The notes under the pieces are model-generated. The model was not told the DNA's origin and made no database searches. It was given only the letters and a program-made list of their open reading frames with translations. Made by a program: the position numbers and the translations under genes. Shown here one piece after another: positions 36,157 through 47,160 of a stretch of 64,000 bases of DNA; position 1 is the first letter of the stretch, and each line of letters begins with the position of its first letter. This stretch comes from Deroplatys truncata (lineage: Eukaryota > Arthropoda > Insecta > Mantodea > Mantidae): assembly GCA_030765065.1 (NCBI GenBank), contig CM060975.1, forward strand, positions 201,104,007 through 201,168,006, in the 5' to 3' direction.

Positions 36157-37206
36157 TATACCCCCGCCGCTATAACGTTGCACTTGACAGTTCGTGTGGC
36201 TTCGCGTAAGGTTGGCTACATCGTGGTTGCGACGTTGCCAGAGTGGCTAGTAAACAACAACAGCTGATTGTTCTCATTTCTATCGTGTCTAAGCCGCATA
36301 CAAAAAGTGTACGTAAGTAGCAAACGTCACTGAATAATAACTATTTCGTATTATTATTGTTAATTGAAAATAAGCGATATAAGCAGCTTTGGTATGGTCG
36401 GATACTCCTTTCTATGATAATAGGCATAAATGTGTCTACGTATGGCGTCTAATTGGAAAGCATCAATATTTGTGACTGGACGAGGCTTCTTTTTTTTCTT
36501 CCCTGGAGTTGATAGAAATACCTGTTGTGTTCCAGATGGTTCAGAAATTTTGTCCTCTTTCTCCTGTAGTTTCACTCCTTTGTGAACAACAGTTCTCTTG
36601 CTTAAACCAAGAGCTGCTGCAGTTCGTTGTACGGCTTTATCAGCAGGAATAGAGGGATTTCCGTGAAGCTTCACGTACTCCTCTTCCTATTCAAAGAACT
36701 CCCGGGTTCTCCTTAATAGTTCCAATGCCTGACTATTAAGTGGCACACTTCGGCGCAAAGGATTTTCACTTCGTGAATCATCACTCGGCGATCGGCGTTG
36801 TTTTTCCGACATTGTCGCACTTAAGTTTTGTTTAAATAAATAATATGAATGAAATATATATAAAATAGATAAATATAAATAAATAAATGTATAAACGAAC
36901 AATAACAAAACTATCAAACAATAACCACAAATCTAAATAACAAATAACAATGAACAATATGTAGCTTGCAAAGAACAACTCGGCGCTCTGCTAGAGATTC
37001 ACAAACTGAAGCACATGGTTGGGAATAGTTACATCCGGCAACAGAGCCGTTTCTAGATCCAGTTCCGCTTTGTCATCGACCATCCGGAATGCTGCCTTGT
37101 GATTGGCTTAGGAAGTCAAACGGTTGAAGCTTTTCATCTGTTTTTTCGCGAGTGTACCAACTTAAACGCTAGCTGTCAAGTGCAACGTTATAGCGGCGGG
37201 GGTATA
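36157..37206. mobile_element. Deleted DNA transposon with perfect 34-bp terminal inverted repeats
   Basis: The 34 bases at 36157-36190 (TATACCCCCGCCGCTATAAC...) recur perfectly as reverse complement at 37173-37206. If the outer TA or TATA is the target duplication, the element proper starts with CCCCCGCCGC, as expected of Tc1/mariner/IS630-type insertion at TA. The interior carries only the N-terminal part of a transposase gene on the minus strand (36812-36360), so this is a non-autonomous deletion derivative of about 1.05 kb. Its ends are much more GC-rich than the intron around it. Confidence 0.8.
36360..36812 (-). pseudogene. N-terminal fragment of a DDE transposase (helix-turn-helix part)
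   Basis: From an ATG at 36812 the frame reads MSEKQRRSPSDDSRSENPLR, is stopped by one TAG after TREFFE (near 36686), and continues with GNPSIPADKAVQRTAAALGL then SKRTV, a helix-turn-helix. A basic stretch (GKKKKKPRP) and NIDAFQLDAIRRHIYAYYHR then KEYPTIPKLL follow, the segment that precedes the DDE domain in IS630/Tc1-related insect transposases. Coding similarity ends at about 36370, where the catalytic core should begin. A cousin fragment lies at 44880-45290. Confidence 0.65.
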
Positions 37207-37299
37207 GCAATAGATCTGTACCAAAACTTCAGCTCTATTTATAGTTCATAAATATTTCCATTTAAGTCATTTTTGTAGATAAATGCCAAAAATTGAAAC

Positions 37300-39430
37300 T
37301 AATTTAAAGTTTCCACTGAAAGTTTACTGTAATTCACTTGCAGCAATGTTTGAAATCCAGTCAAAATAGACTGGTGTTTTGAAAACCTTTCTTTTAAGTT
37401 CTTTAAAAAGACACCCAAAAGTGGAATGTATACTGAGACTCAATAATGGTCCTCTGAAGTAGCGATGCCCACACTGCATCTAAATGTTTGTTTGCTGAAA
37501 GTTCTTGGCTTGTTTATCAGGAACTCAAAAGTATTTGCTTTTGTTTTAGCACTTACAAATAATTGGATGAACTCAGTGGTATCATTTTCCCTGATGTTTT
37601 GTAACTCTTAACACCTTATCATCTACAATATCACATGTCTTTTTAGGTCAATACTTATTTTTTGAAGTACCTTAATACTGTAGGAAAATATTTTATTTAT
37701 AACATGTAGAGCAATAACAAAATCAGCCTTCTTTACTGCACAATTTATCTGGTGTGCAGGATTTGCAGAATCTTTATCTGGCCACTGAAATAGTGTCTAA
37801 AACCAAAAAAATAGCATCATACAATTCAAGAAAAACAGCAACAGAATTATATATTTCAAACCATCTAGTGGGGCATAGTCACCTTAATTTTTTGTGCATA
37901 GAATGAATTTATGCTTCTTCTAAACTTGCTTCAGTGCAACCTGCCTCTTCAGAATATGAAAAATGTCATACAGTTTATCAGTTGTACCCAAATAATTCCT
38001 AATTGGGAATCTTTGCAAGAATTGGATACAGCTAAATTCAAAGATTATGTGGCACAATGAGCATATAATGCTTTTGGGAATAAGGACTGAACATGGGCTT
38101 ACATGCCATTATGTCGTCCTCCGTGGACTAGTGGTACCGTGCTAGCCTCTAGTTCCCAAGGTCGCAGGTTCAAACCCGGCGGAGGGCGATGGATTTTTTT
38201 CGGGCGTAAAAATCCTTAGCACGGCTTCCTTCGGAAGGCAAGTAAAGCCGGTGGTCCCGTGTCGTAGATTTACGGCATGTAAGAGAACCTCAAGCCTGAT
38301 AAAGAGGCCTCTGAGCAAAATTACCAGTCTTTCATGCCCAATATAGAATGGGACGCTAAGGACCATAGTAGTTAAAGAGCGTCCATAAATAAAACTCAAT
38401 TTATATACATGCCATTAAATTTGCTGCTCATTGCACCTACTCCATCATATCCTTGACCTTGCAACTTGCTCAAGCTGATACCAACAGCCTTGAGTTTATT
38501 AATAGTTGCAACTGCAATTCCTTGGCCAGCAAAATTTTCAAGTGGTACATGATAAAAAAGTTCCTCCACTTGTGATAATATGGGATCCATACAATGAATG
38601 CAAAGTAAAACAGAAAAATACAATGATGAATTTAACTTGACCACTAATGCTGTAACTTATTTCAACAATTTGATTTTATATTTTCCAACTAGTATATAAT
38701 AGATCACTATTACTATTACTATTACATAGTGAATTTTGAAGGTCACTATCATACTTTGCTTGCTTTCTTAAAAGCTCTTGGAAATTGTCCCCATTTCCTT
38801 CTGCATCTTTTCCAATCCCTCCGATATCCCTATGACCCCTCAAACTTAAACCTGTCCCCCACAAAAGAGCACAGTCTCAATAATAGGCAATAATTTATTT
38901 CTGGTTTTTAAAATTTGCTATTTTCCTACTTGATTGAGTTGCAAATCAATTGGATCTTCTTCTTGTCTCTCAATTTTCATTATAATACTGGCTGTATCAA
39001 CATTTTCCAGATGATAAGAACTTGCTGGTACACACTAAAATGTTCTTTAGCCTTTTTCCAGTTGCTAAATTTTTAAGAACAAAGCTGCCTCATTTTTTTA
39101 TGACTTCCTTTACCAACACTATCTTTATTGAGCAACACACAAAACCTACAAAATGCTCTATCAACTTTCTTCGAATAACTTAACCATTTCCAGTCAATAA
39201 GTCATTTCTGTTGAAATTTTAAATTTCTTTTACCTGATATAGGTAAGTAAAAGTTCTGGTGGTGTCCACAATTTCATCAGGACTTAATTTTTCTCAAAAT
39301 TTGTTAACTCATTGTCATCCAAATTAGCAATGTCATATTAGATGCACTGAGGATCACTAATGTTGACTTCTTTAACTATGAGTTTCATATTGTTTTCTTC
39401 ATTCTCCTCAGCAATCCTCCTCTCTTGATG
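37300..39430 (-). pseudogene. hAT-like (DUF4371/ZMYM1-type) transposase relic, copy 2
   Basis: Minus-strand pieces in order: acidic N-terminal IAEENEENNMKLIVKEVNIS (about 39415); LSLRGHRDIGGIGKD with EGNGDNFQELLRKQAKYDSD (38845-38740), matching the family's G-x-A-L-R-G-H ... G-N-F-x-x-L-L block; YHVPLENFAGQGIAVATINK then LKAVGISLSKLQGQGYDGVG (38560-38430), matching its R-G-Q-G-Y-D-G block with the catalytic-region Asp. The SINE at 38112-38406 then interrupts it, and a poorly preserved C-terminal part follows. Many stops. The terminal repeats were not located. Confidence 0.6.
38112..38406 (+). repeat. Full-length tRNA-derived SINE with 11-bp target duplication
   Basis: Flanked by perfect ACATGCCATTA at 38101-38111 and 38407-38417. 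The head has an A box (CCGTGGACTAGTGGTACC) and a B box (AGGTTCAAACCCGG); the body has GATTTTTTTCGGGCGTAAA and CCTGATAAAGAGGCCTCTG blocks; the tail ends ATAAATAAAACTCAATTT. Other copies: 4484-4650, 48955-49205 and 51857-51935. LINE-mediated retroposition is inferred from the duplication. Confidence 0.9.
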
Positions 39431-39453
39431 AGAGCCTAGAGCAAAACAAAATA

Positions 39454-39454
39454 T

Positions 39455-39531
<77 letters not shown>
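39454..39531. repeat. (AAT)n microsatellite
   Basis: About 25 uninterrupted AAT units in intron 3. Confidence 0.95.
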
Positions 39532-39532
<1 letters not shown>

Positions 39533-39539
39533 TGTTATA

Positions 39540-40604
39540 TTTTAAAAATTATAGAAAATGACAGTTGATATTAAGTGGAGAGGATTTGCTGCAAAATTAA
39601 ATATTTCTTTTTTTGGCGGGGGCGGCAAACAAATTATTGTAGCCTACTATAAATATTGCTAAAAGAAACTGTGGTATTTTTGCAATTACTCATAACCAGT
39701 CTTTCTATGATACAGAAATTAGATTCAACCTTTTGTAATAACAATTATATGTATAATATGAAATTATAGGTTATGTCTTTAAATCAATCTAAACCTAGTA
39801 AAATTGAATTTATGTTAGTATACACCAGAATCAGTAGTTCCATGCTGTATTTTCCTTGTTCTTACCTTCAGGTTCAAGATCCTTACTGCTTCCTGGCTTA
39901 GATCATTTTAAAAGGAATTCCAATAAATTAAGCTGCCATTCTGATATTTTTTTCTCCATCTGTAGTGCTAACTATGTAGTGATGTCCATTCAAAGTGAAA
40001 GAAATTATAAAAAGCTGTACTCTTTAATAGTACCAATACTGATTTTGAAAATAACTGAATGCTGCCGGGAGAACTTCTTTATATATTGTGTTACTTGAGA
40101 AACAAGAAACTTCTAGACAATTCTCAAATACCAAACAAGTAATCGATTATCAAGTGATATGCAGGCACTGAGTACCACAGTTTGGACTGTGGAGGGACCT
40201 GCGGGAAGAATACAAATTACTTGTGGAATGAATTGAAAATGTTATGACATTTGTTCGTTAGATTTCATGAATTAATATAATCACAGTCAACAATAATATC
40301 AAATTATTTGTCAATATTTTTATTGGAACTTTTAAACATATTTTCCAGATGGTTTTTAACCCCTAAACCCCTGGAAGTGCCTGTGCATAAGAATGAAAAA
40401 TAGGTAAATAATTTAAGACAGTAAAATAATTGCTTGGTAAGATCCTATTTTATAATCATTGTATAATATTTGTTAAGACAAACACATTTAATAAGTTATA
40501 ATAATTAGTTCTGCTTGGTGAATGAATAAAATATGAACCAATCTAATACTATACAATACTTTCCTCTTTTGCAAAAACTTCCATTTTCTAGTTTCTTTTA
40601 TCAG
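39540..40604. other. Intronic sequence, no gene recognised
   Basis: AT-rich. Ends in the exon 4 acceptor. Confidence 0.4.
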
Positions 40605-40716
40605 AATCGGGAAATCAGTTACCTCCATGGGAAATACCTGACAGTGAGCCATGATGGTGTAATAAATTATTGGTCGATAGATGCTGAATATGAACGAACA
40701 GTTCAGTCTACAAGTC
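40605..40716 (+). CDS. WDY/WDR49-like gene, exon 4 (first WD40 blade)
   Basis: Acceptor TTTCTTTTATCAG and donor AGTC|GTAAGT. Enters in phase 0 and leaves one base of a codon (phase 1), which exon 5 completes as CCT. Encodes NREISYLHGKYLTVSHDGVI then NYWSIDAEYERTVQSTS. GKYLTVSHDGVINYWS is the S-x-D-G-x-I-x-x-W core of a WD40 repeat and matches the first blade of WDY/WDR49 proteins. The 9.2-kb intron before it carries the 36-kb transposon, the hAT relic and the SINE. Confidence 0.8.
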
Positions 40717-41239
40717 GTAAGTAAAAGTTTATTCTTTTTTTTATTTAAGAGCATTATCTTAAAATATAAATTCTTGGAGTAAGGAAATGGTGAAACCAAA
40801 AACAAATGCTATAGCAATAGAAGAAAGAGCCAAGAAAGATTGTCTTTGCCATTAAAAAGTAGAAATCAGATAGCAAAGCTTCGCGATCATTGTCAAGTTA
40901 TTATAATATGTTTGGTGCATCATACTTATGCTCTGCAACTGATCAGCATCACTACTGTCAAACCTCTCTCACACATAAGATTACAGAGTAATTTGGTATT
41001 TTTTCTGTTACATCAGCTTATTGCACAGCACACATATGTATTTATCAATTATTTAATGTACAGTTGTTTAATCTAATCTGTATGACCCACAAACAGTTTT
41101 ATTAATTAATCCACATTATATAGTTGTATCATAAAAAAATTAACTAACCTAAGTCTACTGACATCCCATTCCTCTCATACAATAATAAACAACTTCTCAA
41201 GATGGCCTCCTTGAAATCTAAGAGCTTAGAATTAATGTG
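40717..41239. other. Intron 4 sequence, no gene recognised
   Basis: AT-rich, no repeat or domain found. Confidence 0.4.
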
Positions 41240-41485
41240 CATCTAGTTATGTCTCTAAAATACACTGACCTTCTTCCTAGGCTCTATAGTTCTTGATAAT
41301 CTTTGGCCTCCTGCACTTATTTCTTCCATTGCTCTCTGTCCTGTCTTACATTTCCATTCTGTAACTCCAATGTTCAATAAGATTGTTGTTACATTATCCA
41401 ACCATCTCAGCTTTGGTCATTCTTTCTGCCTTTGGGAGCATAACCCTCCTTGCATCCTGTTTGTCTTTTAGCTTTACTTCCTGTA
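41240..41485 (-). pseudogene. LINE reverse-transcriptase C-terminal relic
   Basis: Minus strand reads LRWLDNVTTILLNIGVTEWK followed by RAMEEISAGGQRLS, the R-P-x-x-R-W-x-D-x-V ... L-G-V-x-x-W pattern at the end of one group of insect LINE proteins. Only the last ~70 residues are visible. Confidence 0.5.
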
Positions 41486-41489
41486 CCTA

Positions 41490-41965
41490 CCATATTCCAG
41501 TAGGTAGAGGTAGTATTTCATACTACCCAAAAATTCAATGTTAAGTTTTCAATGAAAATACATGTTTTGATAACCCCTAAATATTAAAACAAAAGCATGT
41601 TTAGAAAAACTCTTTGTGTGAGTGTGCATGTGTGCGTGAATGAACTGTACAGTTTGAAAATGAAATGTTGGATAAATACCAAACTTGATATTTAAGTTCA
41701 GTGTATTCCAAAAATGCAATATGAAGATTTTAAAGAAACTCTCCCACTCCAAACTACCCTCTACATGGAAAAGTTTTCCTTAACTTTTAATTTCTTAAAA
41801 ATGCCTTTAATGATTTTGACTAAAATGCCATATTTTTAAGATATTTACATGACAAATAAAAGTGTATATCTTGAATCTTATAGAAGTAATCTGTAAAGTC
41901 ATATTTACATGGCAAATAGATATATATCTGGAATTTTCTGGGAATAGCCTGTGAATTCCTCAATT
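41490..41965 (+). repeat. TIR repeat family, copy F (partial)
   Basis: Carries GTAGAGGTAGTATTTCATAC near 41503, AAATACCAAACTTGATATTT and TTGAATTTTCTGGGAATA-like blocks. Diverged, with only a trace of the TG tract. Confidence 0.5.
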
Positions 41966-42229
41966 GGAAGGAATTTCATTAATTTTGTATACCTCATTAA
42001 CAGGAGTTCGTTTCCGCTTCGGGGGGGGCAAGTTTGCCTGAAATGCAGTTGTCCGTATTTTCATGTGAATTTTAACGACATATTTAGCCTAAGAGAAAGC
42101 CATCTTTTATTTCTTAAATGTGAAATATTTATATTAAAAGTGCAGTTCTCATAATTTTTCTTTTGGTAGAGAAATAATAACTAATAGCTTAAATATCTCT
42201 CATAACTTGAGAGGCAATTGACCCCCTCC
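41966..42229. other. Intronic sequence
   Basis: Unassigned stretch between two repeat copies, with a G8 tract near 42021. Confidence 0.35.
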
Positions 42230-43175
42230 TGTAGCCCAAAATGATGCATTACACATTTTGTTACAGAAACAAAGGGAATAGCAATATTCAAATGTTTTAG
42301 ACCTGGATGCTATAAGGTGGCCTTAAAATTCCATACTCTTTCCATGACATCATGAGAAACAACTGAATGTCAACAGGACTTAAAAGGAATGACAAATTGT
42401 AGAACAATTGAACCATTAGTAATGGATATTTCAGAAATGGCCGTTACTACTGCAAAGGTTATTTGAAATAAATTGTGTGTTTTAAAGAGATCTCTATCTT
42501 ATTATTTACCAGCTATACAAGATTTTATAAAATTCCATCCAAATGAAGAGGAGTTCACAGCCTATTCCCAGAAAATTCAACATATATATTTTATTTGTGA
42601 TGTAGATATCTTTGATATGTGGTATTTTAATCAAAATAATTACAGCTATTTATTAGAAAATATAATTGTTTGAATAAACATCTCTACAAAATTGGAATAT
42701 TAACATCTCCAAATTGTTTATTGTGCTCCAAGGAAGAAGAAATAGACATGGAACATCTAAGCATTTGTGACTAACTCTCTTGTTGCTCTTGAAAATCTAA
42801 CATCAAAATATTGGGAAGCAGGAAGGAGAATGATTTCATTATTAACTCCTGAGCATTACATACACACACATTTTTTATAAAATTAAAACTTTCGAAAAAT
42901 GTTCCAAGTAGAGGGTAATTGGGGGTGGAGAGATTTTTCTTGAAACATCTTTGTGTTGCATCTTTGGAAGGTATTGAACTTTAATTCCAAGTTTGGTATT
43001 TATCTGACTTTTAGTTTTTGAGTTAATGCTGTTCATAGACGCACACACAGACACACACCCACAAAGGGTTTAGGGGGCTCAAAATCCATATTTCTAGTGA
43101 AATCTTGACATCAAATTTTTGGGTTGAATACAATACAGCTTTCGTTATACTATACATAGTAAAGAAAGTAAAAAT
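42230..43175 (-). repeat. TIR repeat family, copy G (copy-B subfamily)
   Basis: Matches copy B through AGACCTGGATGCTATAAGGT, CCATACTCTTTCCATGACAT and, after an insertion, AATTCCAAGTTTGGTATTTA to CATAGTAAAGAAAGTAAAAA. The LINE tail at 42665-42860 interrupts it. Confidence 0.5.
42665..42860 (+). pseudogene. LINE C-terminal tail inserted in the TIR repeat
   Basis: Frame-shifted pieces read LTSPNCLLCSKEEEIDMEHL and SKYWEAGRRM, the C-x-x-C ... H-L zinc motif and K-Y-W-E-A signature of the LINE family at 19120 and 26170. A TACACACACA tail may mark its 3' end. Confidence 0.5.
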
Positions 43176-43608
43176 GAAATTGTACCTACAAGATATGATA
43201 TAAAATATGAAAACAAATTCTTTTTGAACTAAGGACATGTTTTCATAACAATAACTTAATCTTTTAGCAGAGAACTATTGTTCCCTTGTGTACCTATTTT
43301 CTAAGTTGTATTTCTTCATACTTGCTTTGCATCCCTATGTTTAAATCAGAAAGAGTTGCAATAGCTTCCAAGTTGAGGTTTCCTATGTCATGACTTAAAA
43401 TATAAAGAAAGAGAAATACTTTTTATCTGTGAATACCATGAAATATGCTTTGAAGAAGTAACAAGCATGAGCATAAACAAATATATAGTACTATCTAGCT
43501 ACTGGAGAATAAACAATTTTTGACATTCCTAAGAAAAAATGTTGTTACAGTCAAATCTAATAGGGTAATAAAAGGATCAGAAATTAATGTGGCAAATCTT
43601 TTCTTTAG
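43176..43608. other. Intronic sequence before exon 5
   Basis: No signal except the acceptor of exon 5. Confidence 0.4.
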
Positions 43609-43745
43609 CTTTCTTGCATGTAAGCCCAACATGGATTACTGATCTAGTGTGCTTACCAGATGTCAGTGTTGTTTGCACCAGTTCTTCTGAAAGAGACCTT
43701 CGCTTTTATGATGCCACTACAGGAAAATTTAATCTTCGTGTCATT
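43609..43745 (+). CDS. WDY/WDR49-like gene, exon 5 (second WD40 blade)
   Basis: Acceptor AATCTTTTCTTTAG, donor ATT|GTAAGT. The first two bases complete the codon split by exon 4; 45 full codons follow and end in phase 0. Encodes FLHVSPTWITDLVCLPDVSV then VCTSSSERDLRFYDATTGKF. The W-I/V-T-D-L-V-x-L-P segment is a strong family mark of WDY/WDR49 proteins, and SSSERDLRFYD is the end of a WD repeat. The protein must continue with more blades, but no next exon was found up to 64000. The gene therefore spans at least 30 kb for 213 codons. Confidence 0.8.
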
Positions 43746-44007
43746 GTAAGTATAACAGTATATTTTTCTGTCTAAACTAATCTTGCTTTTATATTTCTAA
43801 GAGATCAAACAAATTGTTTGCTTCTTGAAAGGAAACGATTTAAATTTGGAGTTGTATTGAGTTTTTAGCATTGTTATAGCAAGTTTGGGTTCAAAGTGGA
43901 GTGGAACTGACTTCAGTAAACATTATAGTATTGTGAATCTCTGAGATTGGCCTTTCAATTCTGTTTTTCAGGAAATTAGTTTGGGTTATTCTGTTTTGTC
44001 TTGATTA

Positions 44008-44083
<76 letters not shown>

Positions 44084-44879
44084 AAAATTGTATTTTAAAT
44101 TTAACGTATTTAAGCCATTAAAAATGCTATGTTATAAAATATTAACTCACTGATTTTTTTGTTTGTGAAAGTTTATATGCCAATGATAATGTTGGAAAGA
44201 AAATTCCATATTGAGAAATACTGCTCTCTTAAAAGCACCAATGGCAATCACTTCATACAAAATTGCCACCATGTTTTATAAATTTCATTCTTTTTCATAA
44301 AATATTTCAATTAAAGGTGCATGCAACTTGAATTACATAAATGTATGTAATACTCTGCCATTGGGTACATTCAGCAGGCCAAGCATTGTAACAGTACTTA
44401 ATACCTTCGCTGCATACAGTGCTGCAGGATTTGTTGAATGTGCCACTGCAAGTGGAAGCAGGAATTTTTAAATTTATTTTCTGGACCACTTATGCTTTGA
44501 GTCCTTGCAGTAAAAGCATGTGGAAAATACTGTGACAGCGCACATGGCGCTATATCCCTTCTGCTGTAAGAAACACACTTGGATGAACAATATCAAGAAG
44601 CAGCTCCATGCACATGACCGCAGTGACTGCTTTCATTGGTTTAAGAATGAAGTGCTCAACTTAAGGAGAGAAAATAACTGCATGTTTTCTTAATGTTATT
44701 GCTTGTAAAATGTGATAATTGATATGTTTAACTGTAGTATTACAATGCACTGTAGTTTCACAGCTGTTTGGAAATAGAAATATGTCTGTTCACAACAAAT
44801 AATCTGTTACTGTTGCATGAGAAAACCGGAATGTCAGTGAGGAATGTGATGGCAAGCTTGCAGCTAGTGTAAATTTGGT
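43746..44879. other. No gene recognised
   Basis: AT-rich with a long (ATT)n tract. I searched for a further WD40 exon and saw none. Confidence 0.4.
44009..44082. repeat. (ATT)n microsatellite
   Basis: About 24 ATT units. Confidence 0.95.
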
Positions 44880-45290
44880 AGTGTCAAAAATGAGTGTTCA
44901 CGGTTATAAAAAGCATTCTAGAGGTAAACTATTATAATGTGGTGAGAAACAGATTGCTTTAAATGTGTTTCATATGTTAAAGGGGCATAATCTGGATATT
45001 CTGGTGTGTCCGAAGCCTGTGTTGAGTTTGCAAAGAACTTAAACTGGTGGTGTTAAAACACCATGCAAAAAAGAGGAAGAGATCTAAAGCAGTTTTGGGG
45101 CAAGTAGACAATTTCAGTGTGCACTTCTTTCTAAAGTCAATTATTTTTTGACAATGAGCCACTGACAATAAACAAAGTGTTAAGTGCTCTCAACAGTGAC
45201 CCTGATTTACCAAATTTTAAGTGAACAAGCTTCCATATATTGCTATTTAAAATGGGGTTTTGTTTGTGAAACAAAATAATGTTAATATCA
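44880..45290 (+). pseudogene. DDE transposase N-terminal relic
   Basis: Pieces in order: GEKQIALNVFHMLKGHN near 44940, GGVKTPCKKEEE near 45050, NSDPDLPNFK near 45200 and TSFHILLFKMGF near 45225-45260. The order (helix-turn-helix, basic linker, FxxxxVxRxVH-like segment, LPNFKRTSFxxLLxxMGF) is that of an IS630/Tc1-related insect transposase group, a relative of the fragment at 36360-36812. Stops and frameshifts throughout; the catalytic domain is missing. Confidence 0.45.
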
Positions 45291-45674
45291 TTGTGACAGT
45301 TCAGGGTCATCCTCAGATTCTGACCTCAAAGTTGCAGCATTACCTGCCAGCGATAATGGCTGTGAATCAACTAATGTTAGTATGAAAGTGCATTAAAATC
45401 ATGTGTTCGTTTGAGTGCATTCACTACGATGTTATGTTCTTGATGTATTTCTCAGTATTGGTTTTATAGGAAACGTTGACTTATTGGGGAAAAAAAAAAA
45501 ACCCTACTGGTAAGCTACTCTGGTGCATGCAATTTGTTTTGAATGTAATATGGCATAACACATGAGTGAAAGTGACACTGTCATCTGTCACATACGCTTG
45601 TGCACATGGGCATGGAGTAATACAAAAAGTGGGTTTCTTACAATGGATCCAGTATACCTGCGACTTACTGGTAA

Positions 45675-46122
45675 TGTCTCCCGGCCCGATACTTGGGTAG
45701 GGCCTGCGACGGACCTTCGGAACAATAGCGAGCACGGAAACAATAGAAAAATAGGCAGCATGGAATGAAAGCCCTTTTATGTGCCGTTTACTTGTTACAA
45801 AACCTGCATTTTGGCATATTCTAGTAGGACCTTGTTCTCGAAAGTTCTGCTTTGTATGTGAGGCCTAATAAGAGACTGCTGTTGTCAAGATGAGTCAGTG
45901 TTGAATTGCGTCCAGTGCTGAATTCAGTTGAGTGCTGTTAGAAGTTACAATGTGAAAAGTGGACAGTGCAGTTCAATTGTGATTCAACAGATCAGTTGTA
46001 GTTGTATAGTGCTCTGAATGTGTATCAAAGTGATTGACTCAGGTGTAACTTTTGTGCTATGCTGAGCACCTAGTGCTAAATAAAGTGTGTTTTCACAGTA
46101 ACTGGTATTCTCATTTGTTACA
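45675..46122 (+). repeat. 5' LTR of a Gypsy-type retrotransposon
   Basis: Runs from about TGTCTCCCGG to CTCATTTGTTACA and matches 52108-52551. Shared blocks: GAAAGTTCTGCTTTGTATG, AATTGTGATTCAACRGATCA, TAAATAAAGTGTGTTT (poly-A signal area). The 5' boundary is uncertain because both LTRs are preceded by GTAA. The sequence after it, TTGGTGTCAGAAGTGGGA, fits the primer-binding-site area of many Gypsy elements. Confidence 0.7.
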
Positions 46123-47160
46123 TTGGTGTCAGAAGTGGGATCCAAAAAGACGCGATGGACCAGCTACTTCAAAAATTAAAAATGAAATCCGGAATGAAGA
46201 AGATGGCTGAAAATGGAATCTGGGATTAGAGAAAATGGAGACGGAAATGAAATCCGGAATGGAGAAGATGGGGACAAACAAGGAATCTGGGATGGAAAAG
46301 ATCGAGACAATAATGGAATCCGGTATGGAGAAGATGGACAGGATGGGAAGTGAAATAACTACAGTGAATTTTGCCATGAATAAGACAGACAGAAATGAAG
46401 GGTGCAAAGGAAGAAATGAAGACAAAAATGTCCAAGATGAAGATGGAGTTAACCTCTAAAATTGACGAAAAACAGGCCGGCGTGAAGCAGGGCGTGGAAG
46501 GGCTCGTTGGAAAGATAAAGACCTTGGGCAACGCGTTAACGCGTGGAGGACGTCGGCAAACGGCTTGGTATCCTGGAAGAAAGAGTCGACGGCAGCGCCA
46601 AGGAACTGAACGCCATGATGGAAGAAATGCTTAGCGGAAGACTTAAGGACTTGAAGATCGAGACGCCTGGACGCGACGCAACATCTGCGCTCGTAAAGCC
46701 ACCCAAATACGAAGGATCGTCAACTTTCGAAGTCTTCCGCCAACAATTCGTCACTGTCATGCCCACAACCGATGATCAGCAGGGGAAAGCCACACAGCTA
46801 ATAGCCAGCCTCCAAGGACGAGCAGCAGAAATTCTGAATGCGATTCCCAACTCGGCGGTGTCCGGAGACATCTGGAGGCCCTCGAAAGCCAGTTCGGGAA
46901 CTGTCGGTTGCCCTCAGCCTATCGTAATAAACTCCAGTCATAGCTGCAATAGCCAGGGGAGACGCTGCGGGAGTTCGCCCTTGCAATTGAACAACTAGTG
47001 AATAAAGCTTTAGTGGACCTCCCGTCCAGTTACGTATCCCAGGAAGTTGTCTACTGCTTTGTCCATGGGGTACGTAACTCCGAGATACCAGAGCGTCTGA
47101 TGCTCGGAGATTAAAATATCACCCAGAGGCGCTATCGGCCACGTTTAGAATGGAGGCGGC
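46123..47160 (+). pseudogene. Gypsy-type gag region, decayed
   Basis: The first 350 bases after the LTR contain a tandem array of about 45-base units (46180-46360) encoding repeats like ESGMEKM, predicted coiled coil. The capsid-like part lies in the frame opening at 46543: VKPPKYEGSSTFEVFRQQF then KATQLIASLQGRAAEILNAI, matching the L-K-P-P-x-F-D-G ... F-x-x-Q-F and A-x-x-L-x-x-x-L-x-G-x-A segments of Gypsy gag. Further pieces (LPSSYVSQE, near 47020) continue in another frame. Frameshifts make it non-functional. Confidence 0.65.
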
